NCBI RefSeq assembly: GCF_946479605.1
Contig: NZ_CAMLGT010000206.1
Span: 1 to 6,976, forward strand
Direction of reading: 5' to 3'
Origin: an uncultured Lacibacter sp.
GTDB lineage: Bacteria; Bacteroidota; Bacteroidia; Chitinophagales; Chitinophagaceae
DNA: 6,976 nucleotides
Made by a program: the position numbers and the translations under genes. Under the pieces are notes generated by a model. It searched no databases and was not told the DNA's origin. It saw nothing but the letters and a program-made list of their open reading frames with translations. Of this stretch, positions 1-6,470 are shown piece by piece. The stretch's first letter is position 1; each line of letters begins with the position of its first letter.

Positions 1-264
1 TATTCCACTTCCGGGAGATGATAAACTAATAATAACACTTGAAACTCCAGATGGAGTTGAAAACTTATACCAAACATCTTTGGTAGTTCCGGCAGTATTT
101 GTAGGGCTTCCGGCGGCGGTAGCACTCTGTAAAGTTTGATTGGTTACATTAGTACATGTTGTTTGCGGTGATAAGCTACTTGAAACTGCTGAACAGTCAT
201 CGGGTTGGGCAGAAGCAAAAACTATTGACAAACAAAGGCACGGAAGAAGCAACAATTTTTTCAT
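1..264 (-). CDS. Secreted repeat protein, N-terminal fragment (probable T9SS cargo)
   Basis: On the minus strand an ATG at 264-262 opens a frame with no stop to the window edge (88 codons), so the gene is cut off at its 3' end. The protein starts with MKK, then a Leu/Cys/Val-rich hydrophobic stretch (residues 4-16), and a signal peptidase I type site ASA|Q at about residue 19. The mature part begins Q-P-D-D-C and matches the PANDNC/SNDEC openings of the N-terminal repeats in the genes at 3061 and 6471. It also has the DVWYKF strand seen there as DVWYRF. Cysteines at 24 and 37 correspond to the first two of the six in that repeat, while the third is absent. I infer an exported, probably T9SS-secreted surface protein, but the sorting domain lies outside the window. 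It is transcribed divergently from the gene at 559. A TAnnTTTG box and a leader motif shared with the gene at 3061 precede the start. Confidence 0.85.
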   Translation of the reverse strand, partial: MKKLLLLPCLCLSIVFASAQPDDCSAVSSSLSPQTTCTNVTNQTLQSATAAGSPTNTAGTTKDVWYKFSTPSGVSSVIISLSSPGSGI

Positions 265-268
265 GATT

Positions 269-281
269 TTTACAAAGGATT
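269..281 (-). promoter_or_regulatory. Leader box AATCCTTTGTAAA (copy 1)
   Basis: The minus strand carries AATCCTTTGTAAA between the -7 box and the start codon, 12 bases after the -7 box and 4 bases before the ATG. The same 13 bases occur at 3036-3048 in front of the 1052-residue protein, 13 bases after its -7 box. The placement suggests an element at about +8 to +20 of the mRNA. Its function is unknown. It does not look like a Shine-Dalgarno sequence. Confidence 0.45.
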
Positions 282-293
282 GGTTGGAATTAG

Positions 294-301
294 CAAAGCT
301 A
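294..301 (-). promoter_or_regulatory. Predicted -7 box for the minus-strand gene
   Basis: The minus strand reads TAGCTTTG, an exact match to the Bacteroidota -7 consensus TAnnTTTG, 29 bases before the ATG. No TTG is found at the expected -33 distance; the nearest is a poor TGA at 320-318. The assignment therefore rests on the -7 box and on its distance to the ATG, which resembles the three other genes. Confidence 0.5.
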
Positions 302-494
302 GATGAGCCACCTTTATTCACCTATAGAAGTTTCCCCTTATTATTTTCGGAAATTACGTATGGCACTATCGGCGGTTTTACGGGGCTTCTTTCTTCTTTT
401 CAATGTTGTAGGATTACGGCTACACGTGCACGTAAGGACTACAGGCAATGCCTGATAAATACTTCTACACAATCATCGTAAATATTCATCTTTT
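302..494. other. Divergent intergenic region with clustered small palindromes
   Basis: This stretch lies between the two outward-facing promoters and I see no convincing gene in it. It contains three small inverted repeats close together: TGTAG/CTACA (407-411 and 420-424, 8-base loop), the perfect 10-base palindrome ACGTGCACGT (424-433), and CAGGCA/TGCCTG (442-447 and 449-454, 1-base centre). These could be sites for a dimeric regulator acting on both genes, but no known operator was recognised. A C/T-rich tract occupies about 383-401. Confidence 0.35.
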
Positions 495-526
495 TTGTAA
501 TGGAATATGGTATAACTTTATATTTG
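495..526 (+). promoter_or_regulatory. Predicted promoter for the 779-residue protein gene
   Basis: TTG at 495-497 and TATATTTG at 519-526 (exact TAnnTTTG) are separated by 21 bases, within the range known for Bacteroidota housekeeping promoters. Transcription would start near 532. That leaves a leader of about 27 bases before the ATG at 559 and excludes the in-frame ATG at 448 as a start. Confidence 0.6.
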
Positions 527-558
527 AATTTAGTTTCATTTGTTTTAATCCAGTAGCT

Positions 559-2898
559 ATGAGTAAAACTTTACTCCCCGCAAAAGCGCTTGCGTTTATT
601 TTCTTTATTCTTTCATTGCTCTGTGCACAGTTGTCTGCACAATCCATACAGGCAGGTAAAAGTTATATTAATATCAGTAAACCCACTGGCGGCACTATTC
701 AAAATGGTGACGAGCTTGAAATAAGAGCAGTAATTGCTGTATCGGGCAATTCTGTTTACTTCGCCCGTTATAATGATACTGTGCCAACAGGCACAACTTA
801 TATCGCCAACTCTATTCGTTTTACAACCAATGAAGGAATGAATTATGGTACTCCTTTACGGCCAACCGGATTACTTACTGATGCCGGAGGCGATGATGAG
901 GCAAGGTATAATGCAGGCGTATTACGAGTAAACCTAGGTAGCCTAACAAGAAGCGGCGGACAAACAGCTGCTTATAATGCAGTAGCAGCACCCAATACAA
1001 TTGATGTATTGCCATCGGCATCGGGTTGCAGAATTTATAATACCGGCCGGCCAAGTTTTTTCGGGGGCACCTGCATCATAATGGTTACTTATCGTGTAAC
1101 GGTGAGTGCCGCAGCCGGTACTTCATTTACCATTCCCGGCGGCACATTCCGTTATAAAACAGCAAACACATTTAGCGAAGCATCGCTACCCAGCATTGTA
1201 AAAAATTTAAATTCTTTACGTGTAATAGTAACAGACCCCATGCCTATTTGCGATGCAGTGGGCACAAATTCCATTATTGGAAACGGTGGAAACTTTGGAA
1301 GTGGGTCTACCCAAAACCTTAGTCCTGCACCAGCGGCAGGTACTGTTGTTCCGGGTTATCAATGGCGTGCGTTTTCATCGCCCACAACAGGGCCAAACGA
1401 CAGTATGTTCACTGTTGCAAACAACACAAGTCCAACAGGAAGTATAAACAATAATTTGGCATACCCAAATAGTAATCGACTGTTTAATTTGTGGGATATC
1501 ATTGGCGATCATACAAACGCAGCCAACCCTTTACTTGGTAATCCTGCAACAACACCCGGACAGCCCGGTGGCTATATGGCAGTGGTGAATGCAGCTTATG
1601 GTATCAATAACGCAGTGCAGCAAACCGTTACAGGATTATGCCCGGATACGTACTATGAGTTTTCGGCCTGGTTCAGAAATATTTGCCGCCGTTGCAGTTG
1701 CGATACCTCAGGGAAAGGTTCAGGCACTTCAGGCTTTAAAAGTTATATGTCACCTGCTGTTCCAAATACAAATGATTCAGCGGGCGTATTACCCAACCTA
1801 ACCTTCCAGGTTGATGGGTTGGATTATTATACAACAGGCAATCTTGATTACAATGGTCAATGGGTAAAGAAAGGTTTTTTATTCAGAACGGGCAGCTCAC
1901 AAAACTCAGTAAACATTGTGATCAGAAACAATGCACCTGGCGGTGGTGGTAATGATTGGGTAATGGATGATGTGGCTTTTGCTACCTGTTTGCCGGGGCT
2001 TAGTATGCGCCCCTCAAATAACCCGGTTTATTGTAACAACGGACAGGTTGATATGTCAGTAGTGGTACAGTCGTTTTACAGTAACTATCAATATTACCGC
2101 TGGGAGCGTAGTATTGATAACGGAGCTTCATGGAACAATGCACCTTTATCACCCAATCCTTTATCGTTCAGCTATACATACAATGCACCTTATTATGTTG
2201 ATACGGTTGCTTATCCCAGCTTTATTGCTAATCCTGCAAATAACGGTCATCGTTTTCGTATTCGTGTCGGCACATCTCTTACCAACCTCGGCAACAATAC
2301 CTGTGCTTCTTATAATACAACAGATGTGATTGCACTTGGATTAAATGCAAGTTGCGATGTATTACCTGCACATTTTATAAGGTTTACGGGGCGGCTTACT
2401 AGCGGTCAGGCACAGCTGGTATGGGATGTAACAGCAGAAGCTGCCAATACAGATTATATTGTTGAAAGCAGTGATAACGGAATTGAGTTTAAAGAACTGG
2501 GCCAGGTTACAGGCGTTTTGAAACAACGCTACCAATGGACAGATCACTCTGTTGCAAGCGAGCAAATGTACTACCGTATTAAAATGAAAACTGTTGCAGG
2601 TGTAAAATACAGCAGCATTGTTGTGTTAACGAAGCCGGAAAGTAAATTAAAAGTACAGGTATTGAGTAATCCTTTTTATGAAACACTGAATGTGGAAGTA
2701 ATAAGTGGAAAACAACAGTTAATGCAATGGCAATTGTTTGATATGACAGGGAAAAAAATAAAAGAAGAAAAACAGCAATTGTTACAGGGGTATAATCTCA
2801 TCAGCATAAAGCACACAGAACATCAGCAAGGGAAAATGTTTATTCTTAAAATGACAGTTGAAGGAGAGGCGGTGCAAAAACTGGTTCTGCAAAATTAG
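559..2898 (+). CDS. Modular secreted surface protein with type A T9SS sorting domain (779 aa)
   Basis: Probable cell-surface or secreted structural/adhesive protein exported by Sec and then T9SS. The start at 559 is chosen because it opens directly on a signal peptide (hydrophobic core about residues 10-23, site LSA|Q at 27/28) and lies just after a good promoter. An in-frame ATG 37 codons upstream would put a polar leader in front of the signal. Domains, approximately: 31-222 DUF11-like beta domain (GDELEIR, NDTVPTGTTY, TNEG); 226-477 jelly-roll-like domain with WDIIGDHT, GGYMAVVNAAY, YYEFSAWFRN, a C376-x2-C379-x-C381 cluster and a closing GGGGNDWVMDD; 479-598 Ig/PKD-like domain with YYRWERSIDNG; 602-691 fibronectin-III-like domain; 697-779 type A sorting domain (SNPF, LFDMTGKKI, K-LVLQN end). 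The five modules align in order with those of the gene at 3061, but the six-cysteine N-terminal repeats are absent. No catalytic motif is recognised. The ligand is unknown; glycan binding is a guess from the jelly-roll form. The domain order and sorting tail are well supported. Confidence 0.93.
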   Translation: MSKTLLPAKALAFIFFILSLLCAQLSAQSIQAGKSYINISKPTGGTIQNGDELEIRAVIAVSGNSVYFARYNDTVPTGTTYIANSIRFTTNEGMNYGTPLRPTGLLTDAGGDDEARYNAGVLRVNLGSLTRSGGQTAAYNAVAAPNTIDVLPSASGCRIYNTGRPSFFGGTCIIMVTYRVTVSAAAGTSFTIPGGTFRYKTANTFSEASLPSIVKNLNSLRVIVTDPMPICDAVGTNSIIGNGGNFGSGSTQNLSPAPAAGTVVPGYQWRAFSSPTTGPNDSMFTVANNTSPTGSINNNLAYPNSNRLFNLWDIIGDHTNAANPLLGNPATTPGQPGGYMAVVNAAYGINNAVQQTVTGLCPDTYYEFSAWFRNICRRCSCDTSGKGSGTSGFKSYMSPAVPNTNDSAGVLPNLTFQVDGLDYYTTGNLDYNGQWVKKGFLFRTGSSQNSVNIVIRNNAPGGGGNDWVMDDVAFATCLPGLSMRPSNNPVYCNNGQVDMSVVVQSFYSNYQYYRWERSIDNGASWNNAPLSPNPLSFSYTYNAPYYVDTVAYPSFIANPANNGHRFRIRVGTSLTNLGNNTCASYNTTDVIALGLNASCDVLPAHFIRFTGRLTSGQAQLVWDVTAEAANTDYIVESSDNGIEFKELGQVTGVLKQRYQWTDHSVASEQMYYRIKMKTVAGVKYSSIVVLTKPESKLKVQVLSNPFYETLNVEVISGKQQLMQWQLFDMTGKKIKEEKQQLLQGYNLISIKHTEHQQGKMFILKMTVEGEAVQKLVLQN

Positions 2899-2992
2899 GA
2901 CATCCATGAAAGTGTCTACAGAGTTGTAAGTGATTCTATTTAGTTGCAGATAGTGCTTCGTGATAATACGTAACTATAACGAGCTTTTACTA
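2899..2992. other. Intergenic spacer without a clear terminator
   Basis: No gene and no stem followed by a T-run was found after the stop codon at 2896-2898. The best inverted repeat is TAGTT/AACTA (2941-2945 and 2972-2976), which is short and not followed by a T-run. Some transcription may therefore continue into the next gene, although that gene also has its own promoter. Confidence 0.4.
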
Positions 2993-3022
2993 TTGCATAC
3001 ATAGTTTGAAGTAATACTTTTG
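2993..3022 (+). promoter_or_regulatory. Predicted promoter for the 1052-residue protein gene
   Basis: TTG at 2993-2995 and TACTTTTG at 3015-3022 (exact TAnnTTTG) are 19 bases apart. The box ends 38 bases before the ATG, similar to the promoters of the genes at 559 (32) and 6471 (36). The leader box at 3036-3048 follows it. Confidence 0.6.
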
Positions 3023-3035
3023 TAGGGTTTCCAAG

Positions 3036-3048
3036 AATCCTTTGTAAA
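3036..3048 (+). promoter_or_regulatory. Leader box AATCCTTTGTAAA (copy 2)
   Basis: This is identical over 13 bases to the minus-strand copy at 281-269 and lies at nearly the same distance from its -7 box (13 versus 12 bases). The two copies differ in distance to the ATG (12 versus 4 bases), so the position seems tied to the transcription start rather than the start codon. A weaker form, TATCCTTTT, is found at 6449-6457 before the fourth gene. Only AATCC (547-551) remains before the second gene. Confidence 0.45.
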
Positions 3049-3060
3049 GAATCATTAGCA

Positions 3061-6000
3061 ATGTTAACGTACCTTAAGGCTGGCTATCTTTCATTCTTAT
3101 TAGTCGTGACGGCATTACCTCTTGCTGTTATGGCTCAACCTGCAAATGATAATTGCAGCGGAGCACAAAGCTTATCTTCTGCAGTAAGTTGTGTTAATGC
3201 AAGTCCCAAGCCGACTTTTTACCAGGCTACTACTTCAGCCGTTTCAGGATCTTGCGGCGGAGCCACATTATCAACTACCTATGATGTTTGGTTTGTCTTT
3301 ATAGCCCAGGCTTCTTCCACAACAATTACACTCTCAGGAGGAGGTAATTTAGTAGATTTTGCCAACACATATATTGAGGTGTTAAGTACAACATCTGCAT
3401 GTACAGGTTTTTCAAGTTTATTCTGTGATAACGCTTCTGCAAGTAGGACTGTAACCGGGTTAACATCTGGCACTACTTATTATATAAGAATATATGTAAC
3501 ATCAAATCCATCTTCTGGAAACGCAAGCAGACAAAGTTTTGATATCTGTCTTACACACCCACCACCACCGCCCTCAAATGATGAATGTGCTTCAGCAACA
3601 GTATTAACAGCAAATACAAGTTGCAATAACATTGCGGGTACATTAAACAGTGCTACAAATTCAGCGGTGGCTACATCTTGCGGAGGTACTGCTGATGATG
3701 ATGTGTGGTACAGGTTTACAGCAATTTCAGGTCCGTTAACAACAGTAACACTTAGCAGCTTAGGAACTGCATTAACCGGCAACACAACCATTGAACTGTT
3801 TTCGGGAAGTTGTGGCAGTTTAACATCTGTTGCTTGTGCAGCAGGCACAAGTGTATCGGCAAGTTTAACAGCAGGTAGCACCTACTATGTGCGGGTGTAT
3901 TCTACAGGCGCAACAGCAATAACAGCAAATGGCAATTTTAATATTTGTGTAACTACACCTGCTCCGGCGGTTCCAGCAACAGTTTCATCAGGAAAAAGTT
4001 TTGTCAACATATCAAGACCTGGAGGAGGTACAATTGTACCCGGAGATGTATTAGAAATAAGGGTCTCGGTTAATGTAGCAAATGCAGGCACAAACAGAAT
4101 TTTCAGATCAAGATTTAATGATACAATTCCTTCAAATCTAACGTACGTACCAGGTTCGTTAAAGTTGTTGACAAATGAAGGGAAACAATATGCTGCTTAT
4201 ACCGATGCTGCAGGGGATGATGCTGCAATGTATAACGGTGCAAACAAAACGATTCGTTTTAATTTAGGTAGAGATACTTCCGATATGTCAAGGGGGTTTG
4301 TCAGCAATACCGGAATTGATAGTACAGGAGGGGGGTATACCAATTCAGGTACACATGCGCCACGTGGAAACGGCATGCTTGTATTAGTAACCTATCGTGT
4401 TACTGTAGATGTATCAACTCCCTACAACACTATAATCAATTACGGATCGGGGGCTTTACGATACAGGAATCAATTGTCTTCTATAGGAGCAATAGATTAC
4501 ACATTGTCGCCTAACAGTCTTTCATTCATCATTTATCCAAACTACGGGTTGTGCAGTAATGCCACAGGTGCAAACAATGTAAATGCCGGAAATGGTGATT
4601 TTGGATCGGGTACTTCGCATAATGGTCCCAATCCGGGAGCAGCAGTGCCTGGGTACACGTATCTGTCGATAACAACAGGTGCACCGAACGACGGGATGTA
4701 TAGTGTGGTGAAAAATCTAAGCCCAAGCCAAAGTACAAATCCGTTTATACCACGACCCGAAGATCCGAATGTTAATCGTGTATTCAGAGTTTGGGATATT
4801 ATCGGCGATCATACCGGAGCCGCAGATCCTTTAGCCGGAAATCCGCCTTCACCAAGTGGCGCAAATGGCGGGTATATGCTGGCTGTAAATGCAGCATACC
4901 AGTTAAGTATTGCCAATAATCAAACCATTACAGGTTTGTGTGAAAATACTTATTACGAATTTTCGGCCTGGTTCAGAAATGTGTGTAAGCGTTGTGGCAG
5001 TGATAGTTTGGGTAGAGGTGCTTCAAATTTAACTGTACCTGCTGGCTATATACCAACAGCACCGGGTGATTCATCAGGTGTAAAACCCAATCTCACCTTT
5101 ATGATCAATGGAGTAGATTATTATACTTCAGGCGATATGGATTACATAGGCAACTATGGTCAATGGGTAAAAAAGGGTTTTGTATTTCTTACAGCACCCG
5201 GTCAAACATCATTAACCATCTCTATTAAAAATAACGCACCGGGTGGTGGTGGTAACGACTGGGTAATGGATGATATCTCATTTGCAACCTGTTTGCCATC
5301 CTTAACCATGCGGCCTACGAATTCACCTACCTACTGCAATAACAACCAGGTAGACATTTCTGTTGCTGTATCAACATTCTTTAATAATTATAATTATTAT
5401 CAGTGGGAGCGCAGTACTGATGGTGGCAGTACATGGGTGTCTGCTCCAGAAAGACCAGGGCAGCAAACATTTAATTTTACCAATTACAGCGGCGAATACC
5501 GTGATACCGCATTTTTACCTTCTTTTGTTGCAGGCACTTCTTACGATGGTTACAAATACCGCATTCGTGTAGGAACCACTAACACCAATCTTTCCTCGGG
5601 AAGTTGTGCATTGTATAATGATGTGGATATTATTACACTTGGTGTTTCTCCTTCCTGCGATGTATTACCGGTTGAGGTTGTTCAGTTCAATGCGCAGTTG
5701 AAAGATGCGTTGGCTGTGTTAACATGGAAGGCAAAGCAGGAAATGAATCTGTTGGGTTACACAATTGAACGTAGTGCAGATGGTAAACTTTTTACAGCTA
5801 TTGGAACGGTAAATGCGAAAGGAACCGGAACTGCAGAAGTGCAGTATATGTTTACTGACAAGACGCCGGTGATTGGCAAACAGTTTTATCGACTCAGGTT
5901 AACATCCGTTGAGGGCGGCAGCAGGTTCAGTAATATTCTTTTTGTACAACCGGGGCAAACCAAACTATTTGATGTACACAATCTTGTTAATCCATTCAAC

Positions 6001-6219
6001 TCAAAGCTCGCCTTCCAGGTTACAACAGCCGAAAGCGGTTTAATAGATGTGCAATTGATTGATGGTGCAGGCCGTGTTACACTTTCAAAGAAGTTACCAG
6101 TTCAGAAGGGAAGCAATGCCGTGTTATTAGATGTTCCCTCGCAATTGCAGACAGGTACTTATTTACTGCGTATTGTTTCAACCCACGGTGTGATCAATAA
6201 AGTCATTCAGAGAAACTAA
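3061..6219 (+). CDS. Modular secreted surface protein with two N-terminal six-Cys repeats and type A T9SS sorting domain (1052 aa)
   Basis: Probable surface or secreted structural/adhesive protein. The ATG at 3061 opens directly on a signal peptide (hydrophobic residues 8-24, site VMA|Q at 25/26) and lies 38 bases after the promoter. Modules, approximately: 28-166 and 172-298, two copies of a PPC-like beta repeat with six cysteines each, joined by a five-proline linker (167-171); 310-490 DUF11-like domain (GDVLEIR, NDTIPSNLTY, TNEG); 494-744 jelly-roll-like domain (WDIIGDHT, GGYMLAVNAAY, YYEFSAWFRN, C642-x2-C645, GGGGNDWVMDD); 746-866 Ig/PKD-like domain (YYQWERSTDGG); 869-962 fibronectin-III-like domain of the kind common before T9SS tails (LPVEVVQF, YTIERSADG, FYRLRL); 969-1052 type A sorting domain (NPFNSKLAF, LIDGAGRV, GTYLLRI, K-VIQRN end). 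From residue 310 on it is a full-length paralog of the protein at 559. No enzyme motif is seen and the ligand is unknown. A strong terminator follows. Confidence 0.95.
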   Translation: MLTYLKAGYLSFLLVVTALPLAVMAQPANDNCSGAQSLSSAVSCVNASPKPTFYQATTSAVSGSCGGATLSTTYDVWFVFIAQASSTTITLSGGGNLVDFANTYIEVLSTTSACTGFSSLFCDNASASRTVTGLTSGTTYYIRIYVTSNPSSGNASRQSFDICLTHPPPPPSNDECASATVLTANTSCNNIAGTLNSATNSAVATSCGGTADDDVWYRFTAISGPLTTVTLSSLGTALTGNTTIELFSGSCGSLTSVACAAGTSVSASLTAGSTYYVRVYSTGATAITANGNFNICVTTPAPAVPATVSSGKSFVNISRPGGGTIVPGDVLEIRVSVNVANAGTNRIFRSRFNDTIPSNLTYVPGSLKLLTNEGKQYAAYTDAAGDDAAMYNGANKTIRFNLGRDTSDMSRGFVSNTGIDSTGGGYTNSGTHAPRGNGMLVLVTYRVTVDVSTPYNTIINYGSGALRYRNQLSSIGAIDYTLSPNSLSFIIYPNYGLCSNATGANNVNAGNGDFGSGTSHNGPNPGAAVPGYTYLSITTGAPNDGMYSVVKNLSPSQSTNPFIPRPEDPNVNRVFRVWDIIGDHTGAADPLAGNPPSPSGANGGYMLAVNAAYQLSIANNQTITGLCENTYYEFSAWFRNVCKRCGSDSLGRGASNLTVPAGYIPTAPGDSSGVKPNLTFMINGVDYYTSGDMDYIGNYGQWVKKGFVFLTAPGQTSLTISIKNNAPGGGGNDWVMDDISFATCLPSLTMRPTNSPTYCNNNQVDISVAVSTFFNNYNYYQWERSTDGGSTWVSAPERPGQQTFNFTNYSGEYRDTAFLPSFVAGTSYDGYKYRIRVGTTNTNLSSGSCALYNDVDIITLGVSPSCDVLPVEVVQFNAQLKDALAVLTWKAKQEMNLLGYTIERSADGKLFTAIGTVNAKGTGTAEVQYMFTDKTPVIGKQFYRLRLTSVEGGSRFSNILFVQPGQTKLFDVHNLVNPFNSKLAFQVTTAESGLIDVQLIDGAGRVTLSKKLPVQKGSNAVLLDVPSQLQTGTYLLRIVSTHGVINKVIQRN
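3142..3954 (+). repeat. Tandem six-cysteine protein repeats (two copies, in coding sequence)
   Basis: Copy 1 covers residues 28-166 and copy 2 residues 172-298 of the 1052-residue protein. Cysteines fall at 32, 44, 65, 114, 122, 163 and at 176, 188, 207, 251, 259, 296. Both fit C-x11-C-x18-20-C-x43-48-C-x7-C-x36-40-C. Shared landmarks are an opening [SA]ND[NE]C, DVW[FY]xF, [ST]TYY[IV]R[IV]Y and a final ICxT. The copies are well diverged at DNA level, so the duplication is not recent. The related repeat in the gene at 6471 keeps the same register. The comparison to PPC-like beta sandwiches is by general appearance only. Confidence 0.8.
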
Positions 6220-6272
6220 AACGGATACCATTAAAGCATATTCATTCAGTTGCTAAACAACTGGAATTTCCT

Positions 6273-6309
6273 AAACCCCTCATTGCGTATTGCAATGAGG
6301 GGTTTTTTT
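6273..6309 (+). terminator. Intrinsic terminator after the 1052-residue protein gene
   Basis: A perfect 11-bp stem, CCCCTCATTGC (6276-6286) with GCAATGAGGGG (6292-6302), has a 5-base loop GTATT and is followed by seven T (6303-6309). AAA at 6273-6275 can extend the stem into the T-run. It lies 53 bases after the stop codon and separates the fourth gene into its own transcription unit. The opposite strand has only three T after the stem, so it should act mainly in the plus direction. Confidence 0.95.
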
Positions 6310-6403
6310 ATGCTGATTGCTGTAGTAAAACACTGTATTGCAGGCACATGGGTTCAATTACACCGTTTACGTGTTTTTACTGATATGTTTAGAGGTTTTA
6401 CTA

Positions 6404-6434
6404 TTGATTAATAAATATTAATAAGTCATTTTTG
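6404..6434 (+). promoter_or_regulatory. Predicted promoter for the fourth gene
   Basis: TTG at 6404-6406 and CATTTTTG at 6427-6434 (one mismatch to TAnnTTTG) are 20 bases apart. The box ends 36 bases before the ATG at 6471, matching the geometry of the other promoters here. The spacer is filled by an AT-rich palindrome at 6407-6422. Confidence 0.5.
6407..6422. repeat. AT-rich inverted repeat in promoter spacer
   Basis: ATTAATA (6407-6413) and TATTAAT (6416-6422) are perfect inverted arms around AA. The repeat lies exactly between the proposed -33 and -7 elements, where a dimeric regulator could block RNA polymerase. Chance is a real alternative because the region is very AT-rich. Confidence 0.4.
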
Positions 6435-6470
6435 TAAAGGTTTACCATTATCCTTTTAGAACCAATTGCT

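Noticed and set aside
140..481. Plus-strand open frame of 113 codons
   Set aside because: It overlaps the minus-strand signal-peptide gene and the divergent promoter region, shows no recognisable domain, and has no promoter of its own.
448..558. In-frame extension of the 779-residue protein to an ATG at 448
   Set aside because: It would place 37 residues before a well-formed signal peptide, and the ATG lies upstream of the best promoter (495-526) and inside a palindrome. The start at 559 is far better.
2941..2976. Inverted repeat TAGTT/AACTA as a terminator of the 779-residue protein gene
   Set aside because: The stem is only five pairs plus a wobble, the loop is long, and no T-run follows.
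3559..3573. CCA triplet run as a variable microsatellite
   Set aside because: It is only five proline codons (three CCA in a row), in frame and at a module boundary, so it is simply a linker with no sign of phase variation.
3480..4091. Minus-strand open frames opposite the six-cysteine repeats and linker
   Set aside because: They lie opposite a clearly coding sequence with good domain matches. Ala/Val/Pro-rich antisense frames are expected from Thr/Ser/Gly-rich coding sequence.
6324..6381. Imperfect inverted repeat AGTAAAACAC with GTGTTTTTACT
   Set aside because: It needs a bulged base, has a 37-base loop, and is AT-rich; there is no support for a functional RNA structure.
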